NCBI GenBank assembly: GCA_905203195.1
Contig: CAJKVD010000062.1
Coordinates: forward strand, 1-5,675
Direction of reading: 5' to 3'
Length of the DNA stretch: 5,675 nucleotides
Source of the DNA: an uncultured Clostridium sp.
GTDB taxonomy: Bacteria > Bacillota > Clostridia > TANB77 > CAG-508
The notes below the pieces were generated by a model. It was given only the letters and a program-made list of their open reading frames with translations, was not told the origin of the DNA and did no database searches. This document shows, one piece after another, positions 1 through 5,675 of the stretch. Position 1 is the stretch's first letter. The number at the start of each line of letters is the position of its first letter. Position numbers and translations under genes: made by a program.

Positions 1-432
1 AAATATGTTTATATTTAGGATTTTGTCATATCCAAATATTATTGGTATTATTGAGCTTATTATTAATGTTTTTATTATTGTTTGTATTTGTGATTTTTCT
101 TTTATTGTATTTCTGCTTAATATATATATTCCATATACAGACCAATATTTTAGTATAAAGTTTATTGTTCCTTCTAATGAGGCATACTTTCTTACTATTA
201 ATGGTATTGTTGTTGATACCATTAAGCCAAGTACTGCTATATCTATTTTTCCTTTTATTATTACATTTTTTTCTTTTTGAATTTTTTTAGTTATAATATA
301 TATTGTTGTTATTATACATACAAATGATTGGATTAACCATATTGGCTCTTTTATGTTTGACCCTATGTTTATTGACAATAGGATTATTGTTATTATTATA
401 CTTATTTGTGCTATTTTATCTATTCTTTTCAT
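1..432 (-). CDS. Membrane protein, O-antigen ligase/polymerase-like, partial (5' end only)
   Basis: The frame is open from an ATG at 432 to the left edge: 144 codons with no stop, so the gene continues outside the window. The translation is very hydrophobic and isoleucine-rich (42 of 144 residues). Likely membrane segments lie near residues 6-24, 30-48, 64-80, 88-106 and 116-134, with basic stretches between some of them (for example around 49-62). The pattern near residues 64-106, with a short PLI motif, a YASLEGT stretch and an ILKYWSVYGIYIL helix, resembles the N-terminal part of Firmicutes O-antigen ligase family (Wzy/WaaL-like) proteins, which polymerise or transfer surface glycans at the outer face of the membrane. 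The start lies 12 bases after the stop of the glycosyltransferase gene, with a weak GGGGA site (437-441) before it, so the two genes are probably cotranscribed. That this is a gene is fairly sure. The family is a recollection from half a protein; a flippase or another polytopic glycan protein is possible. Confidence 0.6.
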   Translation of the reverse strand, partial: MKRIDKIAQISIIITIILLSINIGSNIKEPIWLIQSFVCIITTIYIITKKIQKEKNVIIKGKIDIAVLGLMVSTTIPLIVRKYASLEGTINFILKYWSVYGIYILSRNTIKEKSQIQTIIKTLIISSIIPIIFGYDKILNINIF

Positions 433-444
433 TTCTTCCCCATT

Positions 445-1473
445 TTATATTTTTAAATATATTTTATGCAGTGTTATTAGTATTTTTATACCTGCAATCT
501 TTTCTTTTTCTATATTTTTAAGCATTAACTTTTGATATATATTGATTTTGTTTTTGTTAATATTTTGTAATTCATATTTATATTCTTGCTTTAATTGTTT
601 TAATTCTTGTTTTATGTTGATTTTTTTATATGACATTTCTAAATAACTTGTTATTTTAGTTATTACTGATATATAATATGTTTGCTTAAAATCACTGTCC
701 TTGTTGTATATTTTTATATATTTTTTTGTTTCTTTTAAATATGTTTTTACGTCATTTTTCATTTCAGCATAGTAATTGTGTGTGATTGAATATTTGTTTT
801 TTCTATAATGATATATGTATTTATTATAGTATTCAATATTTTTTGCTAATTCAAATGCGTTTATATTAAAAATTGTATCTGTATATCTTTTTATTTTTTC
901 TATAAATTTTATTTTATTTTTTATTATAAATTCTTTTTGGTATAATTTTGCCCATGCTACAGATACATTGCATTTTGATGGATAATATTCACAAATTCCT
1001 TGTTCTATATTTTGTAGTTGGATTTGTTTTTTATTGTAATTATTTAGAATTCCCTCTTTTGTGTAAAACTCATTTTTTTCTTCTTTGTTTTTGTAATTTA
1101 TATATGTATCAAATATTATTATATCTGGCTTCTCTTTTTGTGATTTTGTTTTTTTAAAACATTCTTGCATTACTTCTATTGCGTCTTTTTCTAGCCAATC
1201 GTCTGGATCTATAAATGTTATCCATTCATTTGTTGCTTTTTCTATTCCTGTATTTCTAGCTCCACCTTCACCTTTATTTTTTTGCCAGTATATTTTTATT
1301 CTTTTATCTTTTTCTTTGTATTTTTTGCATATGTTTTCAGTTATTTTATTACTTCCATCTAAAATTATTATTAATTCGAATTTTTCTGATGTTTGGTTTA
1401 TTATACTTTGTATGGCTTTTTCTAAATATTTTATTGGTGGATTGTATGTTGGCATTATTATACTTATTTCCAT
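445..1473 (-). CDS. Family 2 glycosyltransferase (GT-A fold)
   Basis: This 342-residue protein probably moves a sugar from a nucleotide donor to a growing surface polysaccharide or teichoic-type glycan at the inner face of the membrane. It begins with the typical GT2 pattern: a hydrophobic strand and PTYN at residues 8-11, a nucleotide-binding Asp in LDGS at 38-41, GGARNTGI at 70-77, and the metal-binding DxD equivalent in FIDPDDWL at 87-94. A conserved C-terminal block follows, with WAKLY, then YTDTIFN (many relatives have EDT here), then an IYHYRKNKYSIT stretch. The C-terminal third is rich in Lys, Asn and Ile and lacks a clear membrane helix. The ATG at 1473 opens the conserved N-terminal strand; upstream is a weak GAAAGAG site (1481-1487) and, further back, a strong promoter. 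Isoleucine is coded almost only by ATA (11 of the first 12), unlike the ribosomal genes. The fold class is clear; the sugar and acceptor cannot be told. Confidence 0.9.
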   Translation of the reverse strand: MEISIIMPTYNPPIKYLEKAIQSIINQTSEKFELIIILDGSNKITENICKKYKEKDKRIKIYWQKNKGEGGARNTGIEKATNEWITFIDPDDWLEKDAIEVMQECFKKTKSQKEKPDIIIFDTYINYKNKEEKNEFYTKEGILNNYNKKQIQLQNIEQGICEYYPSKCNVSVAWAKLYQKEFIIKNKIKFIEKIKRYTDTIFNINAFELAKNIEYYNKYIYHYRKNKYSITHNYYAEMKNDVKTYLKETKKYIKIYNKDSDFKQTYYISVITKITSYLEMSYKKINIKQELKQLKQEYKYELQNINKNKINIYQKLMLKNIEKEKIAGIKILITLHKIYLKI

Positions 1474-1502
1474 TTTTTTACTCTTTCTTTTTTTATAACT
1501 TT

Positions 1503-1531
1503 ATATTATAATTTTTCTTTCTGATTGTCAA
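1503..1531 (-). promoter_or_regulatory. Sigma-70/SigA-type promoter for the glycosyltransferase unit
   Basis: A perfect TTGACA (-35) lies at 1526-1531. Downstream on the minus strand is TATAAT at 1505-1510 (15-base spacer), overlapping TAATAT at 1503-1508 (17-base spacer); either could serve as the -10 box. Transcription would start near 1497, giving a leader of roughly 25 bases before the ATG at 1473. It sits between the secY terminator and the glycosyltransferase, so it can drive that gene and the downstream membrane-protein gene independently of the ribosomal operon. No operator or riboswitch fits in so short a leader. Confidence 0.75.
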
Positions 1532-1543
1532 CTCCTAAAAAGT

Positions 1544-1576
1544 AAAAAAATACTATATCTTTATTGATATAGTATC
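1544..1576 (-). terminator. Intrinsic (Rho-independent) terminator after secY
   Basis: On the minus strand the arm at 1566-1575 (ATACTATATC) pairs perfectly over 10 bases with the arm at 1550-1559, around a 6-base loop (1560-1565). The stem runs into seven T residues (1544-1550). It can extend through a G·U pair and A-U pairs. It starts 8 bases after the secY stop codon. The stem is AT-rich, as expected in this genome, so it is less stable than a GC-rich terminator, but its position and T-tract make the call good. It would end the ribosomal-protein transcript. Confidence 0.85.
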
Positions 1577-1584
1577 TTTGCTTT

Positions 1585-2904
1585 TTATTCCAAAAATCCT
1601 TTATAATGTCTCATGGCTAATTGTGATTCTAGTTGTTGTATTGTCTCTATTGCAACCCCTACAACGATTAATATTGATGTTCCACCAAATGCAATATTTA
1701 GATTTGTAAATCTTAAAAACATTGGTAATATAGCGATTATTGCTAAGAACATTCCTCCAAACCATGTTAATTTTGAGATTATTGAAGATAAATATTCTGT
1801 TGTTGGTTTTCCAGCTCTAATTCCTGGAATGAATCCACCATTTTTCTTGATTGTTGCTGATACTTCTGCTGGATTGAATGTAGCATAAGTATAGAAAAAT
1901 GTGAATCCAACAATTAATAATAAATATACAATTGCGTTTGCTATTGAATAACCTATTCCTACACTTGAAGATGATGTGGCAATAGAGAATTTATATACTC
2001 CTGCCCAGAATCCTGTTTGTGTAGCAATGTCTTTTACAAATAATTGAATTATCATTGCTGGAAATGTCATAAATGATGATGCAAATATTATTGGCATTAC
2101 TCCTGCCATTGCAGGTTTCAATGGAATATGAGTATTTTGAGCGCCTACCATTTTTCTTCCAACAACTTTTTTAGAATATTGTACAGGTACTCTTCTTTCT
2201 GCTTGTTGTACAAATACAACTCCTGCAATTAGAAGTATTGCACCTAATATAATTCCTATTGCTAATAATAATCCTGTTGTACTAAATCCATTATCTGTAA
2301 CTATTAGTCCCCCTAATGTTGTTGCAAAACTTGGTAATCCAGAGACTATACCTACAAATATTATAATTGAAATTCCGTTTCCAATTCCTTTACTTGTAAT
2401 TTGATCACCTAGCCACATTAGTAGTGAAGTACCTCCAACAAGTCCTACTACTACTAATGCTCCTGTTAAGAATTCTGTATTTACAAATATGCCTGCACTC
2501 TTATATGATAAGAATAATCCTATAGCTTCTACTAGAGCTAAAATTATTGTTATTATTTTGGTATATTTGTCAATTTTCTTTCTTCCTTCTTCTCCACCTT
2601 CTTTAGTTAGTCTTTCTAAAGATGGAATAATCATTGCTAATAATTGTACTACGATTGATGCTGTAATATATGGTGTGATAGACATTGCAAATATAGAGAA
2701 TCTTGAGAACGCTCCTCCGGAAATCATATTGATTAATCCTGCAACCCCATCAACTGAACTCATTGCTTCTGATAATGCAATACTATTAACACCAGGTACT
2801 GTTATATAGCATCCTAAACGAAATATGATTATAAGTAAAAGTGTGTACCATAATTTTTTTCTTACTTCTGGCGTTTTTAGTGCATTTTTGATTGTTTTAA
2901 ACAA
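1585..2904 (-). CDS. secY: SecY, protein translocase channel subunit
   Basis: SecY is the ten-helix pore of the SecYEG translocon, which exports unfolded proteins with SecA and inserts membrane proteins with the signal recognition particle. At 439 residues it has the usual length. It opens with MFKTIKNALKTPEVRKK, a standard SecY start, then TM1 (about 19-38). The plug region and TM2 appear at 61-90 (SGGAFSRFSIFAMSITPYI). The cytosolic loop before TM7 carries AERRVPVQYS at 235-244, and the second large cytosolic loop carries FNPAEVSATIKKNGGFIPG with the conserved Arg363, which contacts SecA or ribosomes in relatives. It ends in MRHYKGFLE. The start is TTG, directly abutting the rplO stop codon; no ATG lies nearby, and the alignment with family N-termini supports TTG. 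The gene is the last of the spc operon here, followed by a terminator. Confidence 0.98.
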   Translation of the reverse strand: MFKTIKNALKTPEVRKKLWYTLLLIIIFRLGCYITVPGVNSIALSEAMSSVDGVAGLINMISGGAFSRFSIFAMSITPYITASIVVQLLAMIIPSLERLTKEGGEEGRKKIDKYTKIITIILALVEAIGLFLSYKSAGIFVNTEFLTGALVVVGLVGGTSLLMWLGDQITSKGIGNGISIIIFVGIVSGLPSFATTLGGLIVTDNGFSTTGLLLAIGIILGAILLIAGVVFVQQAERRVPVQYSKKVVGRKMVGAQNTHIPLKPAMAGVMPIIFASSFMTFPAMIIQLFVKDIATQTGFWAGVYKFSIATSSSSVGIGYSIANAIVYLLLIVGFTFFYTYATFNPAEVSATIKKNGGFIPGIRAGKPTTEYLSSIISKLTWFGGMFLAIIAILPMFLRFTNLNIAFGGTSILIVVGVAIETIQQLESQLAMRHYKGFLE

Positions 2905-3339
2905 TTAAATCACCTCAGCCTTTCCACCTAAAGCCTCTATTGTTTCTTTTGCTTTTGTTGTAAATCTTGTGGCTTTTACGTTTAATTTTTTATCTAATTT
3001 TCCAGTTGCTAATATAACGATTCCATCATTGATTTTTCCAATGATTCCTTCTTCTAATAGAGTTTGAGCTGTTACATCTGTTGCTTTTGATTTATTTAAC
3101 ATTGTTAATGTTACTTCTGTGTATGTTTTAGCGTGAATGTTTGTAAATCCTCTTTTTGGAAGTCTTCTATATAAAGGTGTTTGACCTCCTTCAAATCCAC
3201 GTCTTACTCCTCCACCAGATCTAGCTTTTTGTCCTTTATGACCTCTACCTGATGTTTTTCCTAATCCTGAACCTATTCCACGTCCAACTCTTGTTCTTTT
3301 TGTTTTTTCAACTGCTGGTTTTAATTCTCCTAGTTTCAT
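2905..3339 (-). CDS. rplO: 50S ribosomal protein L15 (uL15)
   Basis: L15 is a late-assembling 50S protein that contacts 23S rRNA through a long basic N-terminal extension. That extension is seen here: [20 protein letters not shown] at about 18-37, then [28 protein letters not shown] to about residue 65. The compact C-terminal domain follows, with [19 protein letters not shown] at about 113-131 and a final ALGGKAEVI. The length of 144 residues is typical. MKLGELKPA matches the family start, so the ATG is secure. It lies 43 bases after rpsE, where rpmD would normally sit, and its stop codon touches the secY start. Confidence 0.98.
   Translation of the reverse strand: MKLGELKPAVEKTKRTRVGRGIGSGLGKTSGRGHKGQKARSGGGVRRGFEGGQTPLYRRLPKRGFTNIHAKTYTEVTLTMLNKSKATDVTAQTLLEEGIIGKINDGIVILATGKLDKKLNVKATRFTTKAKETIEALGGKAEVI
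2909..2916 (-). promoter_or_regulatory. Ribosome binding site of secY inside the end of rplO
   Basis: GAGGTGAT on the minus strand is an excellent match to the 3' end of 16S rRNA and lies 8 bases (measured from GAGG) before the TTG at 2904. It is made of the last sense codons of rplO (Glu142, Val143, Ile144). This site settles the TTG as the secY start and implies that a ribosome ending on rplO could restart on secY. Confidence 0.85.
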
Positions 3340-3350
3340 TTTTAGCTGTG

Positions 3351-3360
3351 CACCTCCTTA
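3351..3360 (-). promoter_or_regulatory. Extended Shine-Dalgarno site of rplO with long spacing
   Basis: TAAGGAGGTG on the minus strand is complementary to the 16S rRNA 3' end over ten bases. It ends 11 bases before the ATG at 3339, or 13 bases counted from GGAGG, which is longer than the usual 5-9. It occupies the short gap where rpmD is missing. Confidence 0.8.
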
Positions 3361-3382
3361 TTTTTTATTTTTCGTATATCAA

Positions 3383-3868
3383 TTATAAAATATCTTCTAC
3401 TTTTTTTCCTCTTTTTTTAGCTACTTGTTCTATTGTTTGCATTGATTTTAAACCTTCGATTGTAGCATATACAACGTTTCTTGGATTGTTTGTTCCAATA
3501 ACTTTTGTTCTTATATCTTTATATCCTGCAAGCTCTAATACTGGTCTTACGCTACCCCCTGCGATAACTCCAGTACCAACAGCTGCTGGTTTTAGCATAA
3601 CTTTTGCACTTCCGAATGTTCCAATATATTCATGTGGTACTGTTGTTCCTACTACTGGTACTTCTACTAAGTTTTTCTTAGCTTCTTGAATTGCTTTTTT
3701 GATAGCATCTGGTACTTCTGCTGCTTTACCATTACCTACACCAATATGTCCGTTTTCATCACCAACGACAACAACTGCACTAAATCTGAAAGTTCTACCA
3801 CCTTTTACAACTTTTGCAACTCTGTTGATAGCAACAACTTTCTCTTTTAATTCGCTTTTTTCTTCCAT
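3383..3868 (-). CDS. rpsE: 30S ribosomal protein S5 (uS5)
   Basis: S5 sits at the back of the 30S body near the mRNA entry tunnel, binds S4 and S8 neighbours and affects decoding accuracy. The N-terminal double-stranded-RNA-binding-like domain is visible at about 8-75, with [19 protein letters not shown] and the S5 signature [18 protein letters not shown] (about 33-50). The C-terminal domain follows, with [20 protein letters not shown] and a [12 protein letters not shown] stretch. Length is 161 residues; family members are usually about 160-170. The ATG at 3868 has an AGGAGG site at 3880-3885, 11 bases upstream. Isoleucine codons are mixed (2 ATA, 5 ATT, 4 ATC), as expected of a highly expressed gene. 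The next gene is rplO rather than the expected rpmD. Confidence 0.98.
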   Translation of the reverse strand: MEEKSELKEKVVAINRVAKVVKGGRTFRFSAVVVVGDENGHIGVGNGKAAEVPDAIKKAIQEAKKNLVEVPVVGTTVPHEYIGTFGSAKVMLKPAAVGTGVIAGGSVRPVLELAGYKDIRTKVIGTNNPRNVVYATIEGLKSMQTIEQVAKKRGKKVEDIL

Positions 3869-3899
3869 TGGTTTTCTTTCCTCCTTTTTTAGATAATAA

Positions 3900-4259
3900 T
3901 TAGAATTTTAATCCGCCTTCTCTTGCTGCTTCGGCTAATTCTTTTACTATTCCGTGATATATGTATCCTCCACGGTCAAATACTACGTTTTCTATTTTAT
4001 GTTCTTTTGCTTTTTTAGCAATAAGTGTTCCAACTTCTTTAGCAGCTTCTTTGTTTGCATATTTTGTTTTTACTTCTTTATCTAAAGTAGAAGCTGATAC
4101 TAATGTTTTTCCAGCAACATCGTCAATGATTTGAACATAAATATTTTTATTGCTTCTATATACACACAATCTTGGTCTTTCTTGTGTTCCAGATATTTTT
4201 CTTCTTACTCTTAAATGTCTTCTAGCTCTTTCCATTTTTCTATCTGTCTTTTTAACCAT
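3900..4259 (-). CDS. rplR: 50S ribosomal protein L18 (uL18)
   Basis: L18 binds 5S rRNA together with L5 and helps dock it on the 50S central protuberance. The 119-residue length is typical. The basic N-terminus ([20 protein letters not shown], about 3-22) and the [20 protein letters not shown] strand pair precede the characteristic end, where [20 protein letters not shown] and AREGGLKF are hallmark L18 stretches. The ATG at 4259 has an AAAGGAG site about 9 bases upstream. It lies 54 bases after rplF, the widest gap in the ribosomal part, and 31 bases before rpsE, in the standard spc order. Confidence 0.98.
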   Translation of the reverse strand: MVKKTDRKMERARRHLRVRRKISGTQERPRLCVYRSNKNIYVQIIDDVAGKTLVSASTLDKEVKTKYANKEAAKEVGTLIAKKAKEHKIENVVFDRGGYIYHGIVKELAEAAREGGLKF

Positions 4260-4313
4260 TTCAATTACTCCTTTCTAGATGTTTTCACCTATTAGTTTTT
4301 AATTTCATTAAAA

Positions 4314-4850
4314 TTATTTACCTGTTTTACCCTCTTTACGCCTAATAACTTCATCAGCATATTTAATACCTTTACCTCTATAAACTTCAGGTGGTCTTTT
4401 TGTTCTAATAACTGCTGCTGTTTGTCCAACTAATTCTTTGTCAATACCTCTAACTATAATAGTGTTAGCATTTGGTACATCAAAAGTAATTCCCTCTGGA
4501 GCTTTAAAGATTACTGGATGTGAATATCCTAATGTTAGATTTAAGTCATTACCTTGTTTTTGAACTCTATATCCAACACCATTTATTTGTAATTCTTTTG
4601 AATATTCATCTTTAACACCTATAATCATGTTATTGATTAATGTTCTTGTTAATCCATGTAAACTTCTATTTTTAGCTTCGTCATTTATTCTAGTTACTTT
4701 AATTTCATTACCTTCCATTGCTAAAGAAATATTTTTATGTATTTCTCTTTCTAATGTACCTTTTGGTCCTTTTACAGTAACTTTATGTCCATCTATTTTT
4801 ACTTCTACACCATCTGGTACTGTTATTGGTTTATTTCCAATTCTTGACAT
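4314..4850 (-). CDS. rplF: 50S ribosomal protein L6 (uL6)
   Basis: L6 binds 23S rRNA near the sarcin-ricin loop and the factor-binding site at the base of the L7/L12 stalk. The 178-residue protein shows the two repeated domains of the family: the first begins MSRIGNKPITVPDGV and includes VTVKGPKGTLEREI (about 24-37), the second includes LQINGVGYRVQKQGN and LTLGYSHPV. The L6 signature PPEVYRGKGIKYADEVIRRK lies near the C-terminus. The ATG at 4850 matches the canonical N-terminus and has an AAGGAGG site at 4861-4867, 10 bases upstream. It lies 42 bases after rpsH. Confidence 0.98.
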   Translation of the reverse strand: MSRIGNKPITVPDGVEVKIDGHKVTVKGPKGTLEREIHKNISLAMEGNEIKVTRINDEAKNRSLHGLTRTLINNMIIGVKDEYSKELQINGVGYRVQKQGNDLNLTLGYSHPVIFKAPEGITFDVPNANTIIVRGIDKELVGQTAAVIRTKRPPEVYRGKGIKYADEVIRRKEGKTGK

Positions 4851-4892
4851 GTTTTTTCTCCCTCCTTCTGATTTTAAATGTCTTTATATAAA

Positions 4893-5291
4893 TTACCATA
4901 CATATGCTAAAACTTCTCCTCCTACACCTAATTGGCGAGCTTCTTTGTCTGTTTTTAATCCTTTAGATGTAGAGATTATAGCAATTCCTAAACCGTTTAG
5001 AACTTGTGGTAAATCTTCTTTAGAAGCATATACTCTTAGTCCTGGTTTACTGATTCTTTTTAATCCATCAATTACTCTTGTTCCTTTTTCGTCATATTTT
5101 AAAGTAATTCTTATAATTCCTTGATTGTCATCTTTAATTTCTTCAAAAGATGCTATATATCCTTCTTTGAATAATATTTCTGCAATTCCTAATTTCATGT
5201 TTGATGCAGGTATATCTACTGTTTTATGTTTTGAACTGTTTGCGTTTCTTATTCTTGTAAGCATATCTGCGATTGGATCTGTAGTTGTCAT
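4893..5291 (-). CDS. rpsH: 30S ribosomal protein S8 (uS8)
   Basis: S8 is a primary 16S rRNA binding protein that organises the central domain of the 30S subunit. The 132-residue length is normal. The N-terminal half shows [18 protein letters not shown] and [19 protein letters not shown]; the C-terminal RNA-binding half shows [20 protein letters not shown] and the usual ending GGEVLAYVW. The ATG at 5291 has an AAAGGAGG site (GGAGG at 5303-5307) 11 bases upstream. In E. coli S8 represses the spc operon by binding near the rplE start; that region is outside the window, so such control cannot be judged here. Confidence 0.98.
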   Translation of the reverse strand: MTTTDPIADMLTRIRNANSSKHKTVDIPASNMKLGIAEILFKEGYIASFEEIKDDNQGIIRITLKYDEKGTRVIDGLKRISKPGLRVYASKEDLPQVLNGLGIAIISTSKGLKTDKEARQLGVGGEVLAYVW

Positions 5292-5324
5292 TTTTTCTCT
5301 TACCTCCTTTTTACTTTATCAATT

Positions 5325-5510
5325 TTACCAGCTTGCTTTTTTTACACCTGGTATTTCTCCTTTATGTGCTAATTCTCTAAAACATACACGACAAATACCA
5401 TATTTTCTGATATAAGCATGTGGTCTACCACATAATTTACATCTATTGTATTCTCTTGTTTGGTATTTTTGTGGTCTAGCTTGTTTTACCTTCATTGATT
5501 TTTTAGCCAT
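5325..5510 (-). CDS. rpsN: 30S ribosomal protein S14, zinc-binding short form (uS14, type Z)
   Basis: S14 joins the head of the 30S subunit late in assembly. This is the short form of 61 residues with an intact four-cysteine zinc ribbon: Cys24-x2-Cys27 (CKLC) and Cys40-x2-Cys43 (CRVC). The end [11 protein letters not shown] is the standard one for the short form, called rpsZ or rpsN1 in some annotations. The ATG at 5510 has an AGGAGG site at 5523-5528, 12 bases upstream. Many Firmicutes carry a second, zinc-free S14 elsewhere under Zur control; nothing here speaks to that. It lies 21 bases after rplE and 33 before rpsH, the normal order. Confidence 0.98.
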   Translation of the reverse strand: MAKKSMKVKQARPQKYQTREYNRCKLCGRPHAYIRKYGICRVCFRELAHKGEIPGVKKASW

Positions 5511-5531
5511 AGTTTTTATTTTCCTCCTTTT

Positions 5532-5675
5532 TTAAGCTTTAAATGGCATTCCCATAAGCTTTAGCAACTCTTTTGCTTCTTCGTCTGTTTTAGCAGTAGT
5601 TGCGAATACGATGTCCATACCTCTTATTTTGTCTACTTTATCATATTCTATTTCTGGGAATATTAATTGTTCTTT
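5532..5675 (-). CDS. rplE: 50S ribosomal protein L5 (uL5), partial (C-terminal 47 residues)
   Basis: Only the 3' end is present; the gene continues past the right edge and was found by translating the open frame from the edge to the TAA at 5532-5534. The 47 residues begin [20 protein letters not shown] and end [11 protein letters not shown]. They match the conserved C-terminus of L5, where the FPEI, RGMDI and GMPF stretches are characteristic. L5 binds 5S rRNA with L18 and bridges to the 30S head. Its place just before rpsN is the standard spc order. Full length would be near 180 residues, so about three quarters lies outside the window. Confidence 0.97.
   Translation of the reverse strand, partial: KEQLIFPEIEYDKVDKIRGMDIVFATTAKTDEEAKELLKLMGMPFKA

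Noticed and set aside
5..280. Plus-strand open frame of 91 codons at the left edge
   Set aside because: It is antisense to the membrane-protein frame on the minus strand, which is open over the whole stretch, has a better start context and operon position, and resembles a known family. The plus-strand product resembles nothing I know.
541..900. Runs of T and TATA-like repeats on the plus strand that look like simple repeats or promoters
   Set aside because: They are the antisense of Lys-, Asn- and Ile-rich codons (AAA, AAT, ATA) in the glycosyltransferase; no regular repeat unit and spacer pattern is present.
1613..1888. Plus-strand open frame of 91 codons opposite secY
   Set aside because: It lies wholly antisense to the conserved C-terminal part of secY; its openness follows from the codon use of the real gene. 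No ribosome site or promoter was seen for it.
2489..2809. Plus-strand open frame of 106 codons opposite the N-terminal half of secY
   Set aside because: Antisense shadow of conserved secY sequence with no supporting start signals.
3252..3689. Plus-strand open frame of 145 codons across rplO and rpsE
   Set aside because: It spans the antisense of two certain ribosomal genes and the gap between them; its product is low-complexity and hydrophobic, as expected from antisense reading.
4276..4291. Small hairpin (6 pairs including a G·U, four-base loop) just upstream of the rplR ribosome site
   Set aside because: Such short stems are common by chance, there is no T-tract, and no known L18 or L6 autoregulatory site has this form. 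It is not enough to call a regulatory element.
4627..5124. Plus-strand open frame of 165 codons across rplF and rpsH
   Set aside because: Antisense to two certain ribosomal genes; no family resemblance or start signals.

Overview
The window is AT-rich bacterial DNA in which every supported gene lies on the minus strand. Reading from the right edge leftwards (the direction of transcription), it holds two parts. The first (about 5675 to 1585) is the distal half of the spc ribosomal-protein operon: the end of rplE, then rpsN, rpsH, rplF, rplR, rpsE, rplO and secY. The genes are packed with gaps of 0 to 54 bases, nearly all carrying AGGAGG-type ribosome binding sites. The second part (about 1531 to 1) is a separate transcription unit. 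It has its own promoter, a family-2 glycosyltransferase gene, and the 5' part of a hydrophobic protein that resembles O-antigen ligase/polymerase proteins and runs off the left edge.

The protein sequences (zinc-ribbon S14 of 61 residues, S5, S8, L6, L18, SecY), the strong Shine-Dalgarno sites and the low GC suggest a low-GC member of the Firmicutes/Bacillota, most like Clostridia and possibly an uncultured gut lineage. This taxonomic call is inference from remembered family patterns; no search was run.

The ribosomal genes supply 30S proteins (S14, S8, S5) and 50S proteins (L5, L6, L18, L15), while SecY forms the membrane channel that many newly made proteins use. The glycosyltransferase and the ligase/polymerase-like protein most likely act in cell-surface polysaccharide synthesis and have no functional tie to the ribosomal genes.

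Two departures from the common order stand out. rpmD (ribosomal protein L30), normally between rpsE and rplO, is absent: only 43 bases lie there. The operon also ends right after secY at a clear intrinsic terminator, where adk, map, infA and the rpsM-rpsK-rpsD-rpoA-rplQ genes often follow. Apart from these points the window is ordinary; I see no CRISPR array, mobile element, tRNA, rRNA or convincing undescribed system. No stretch longer than about 110 bases lacks a gene.
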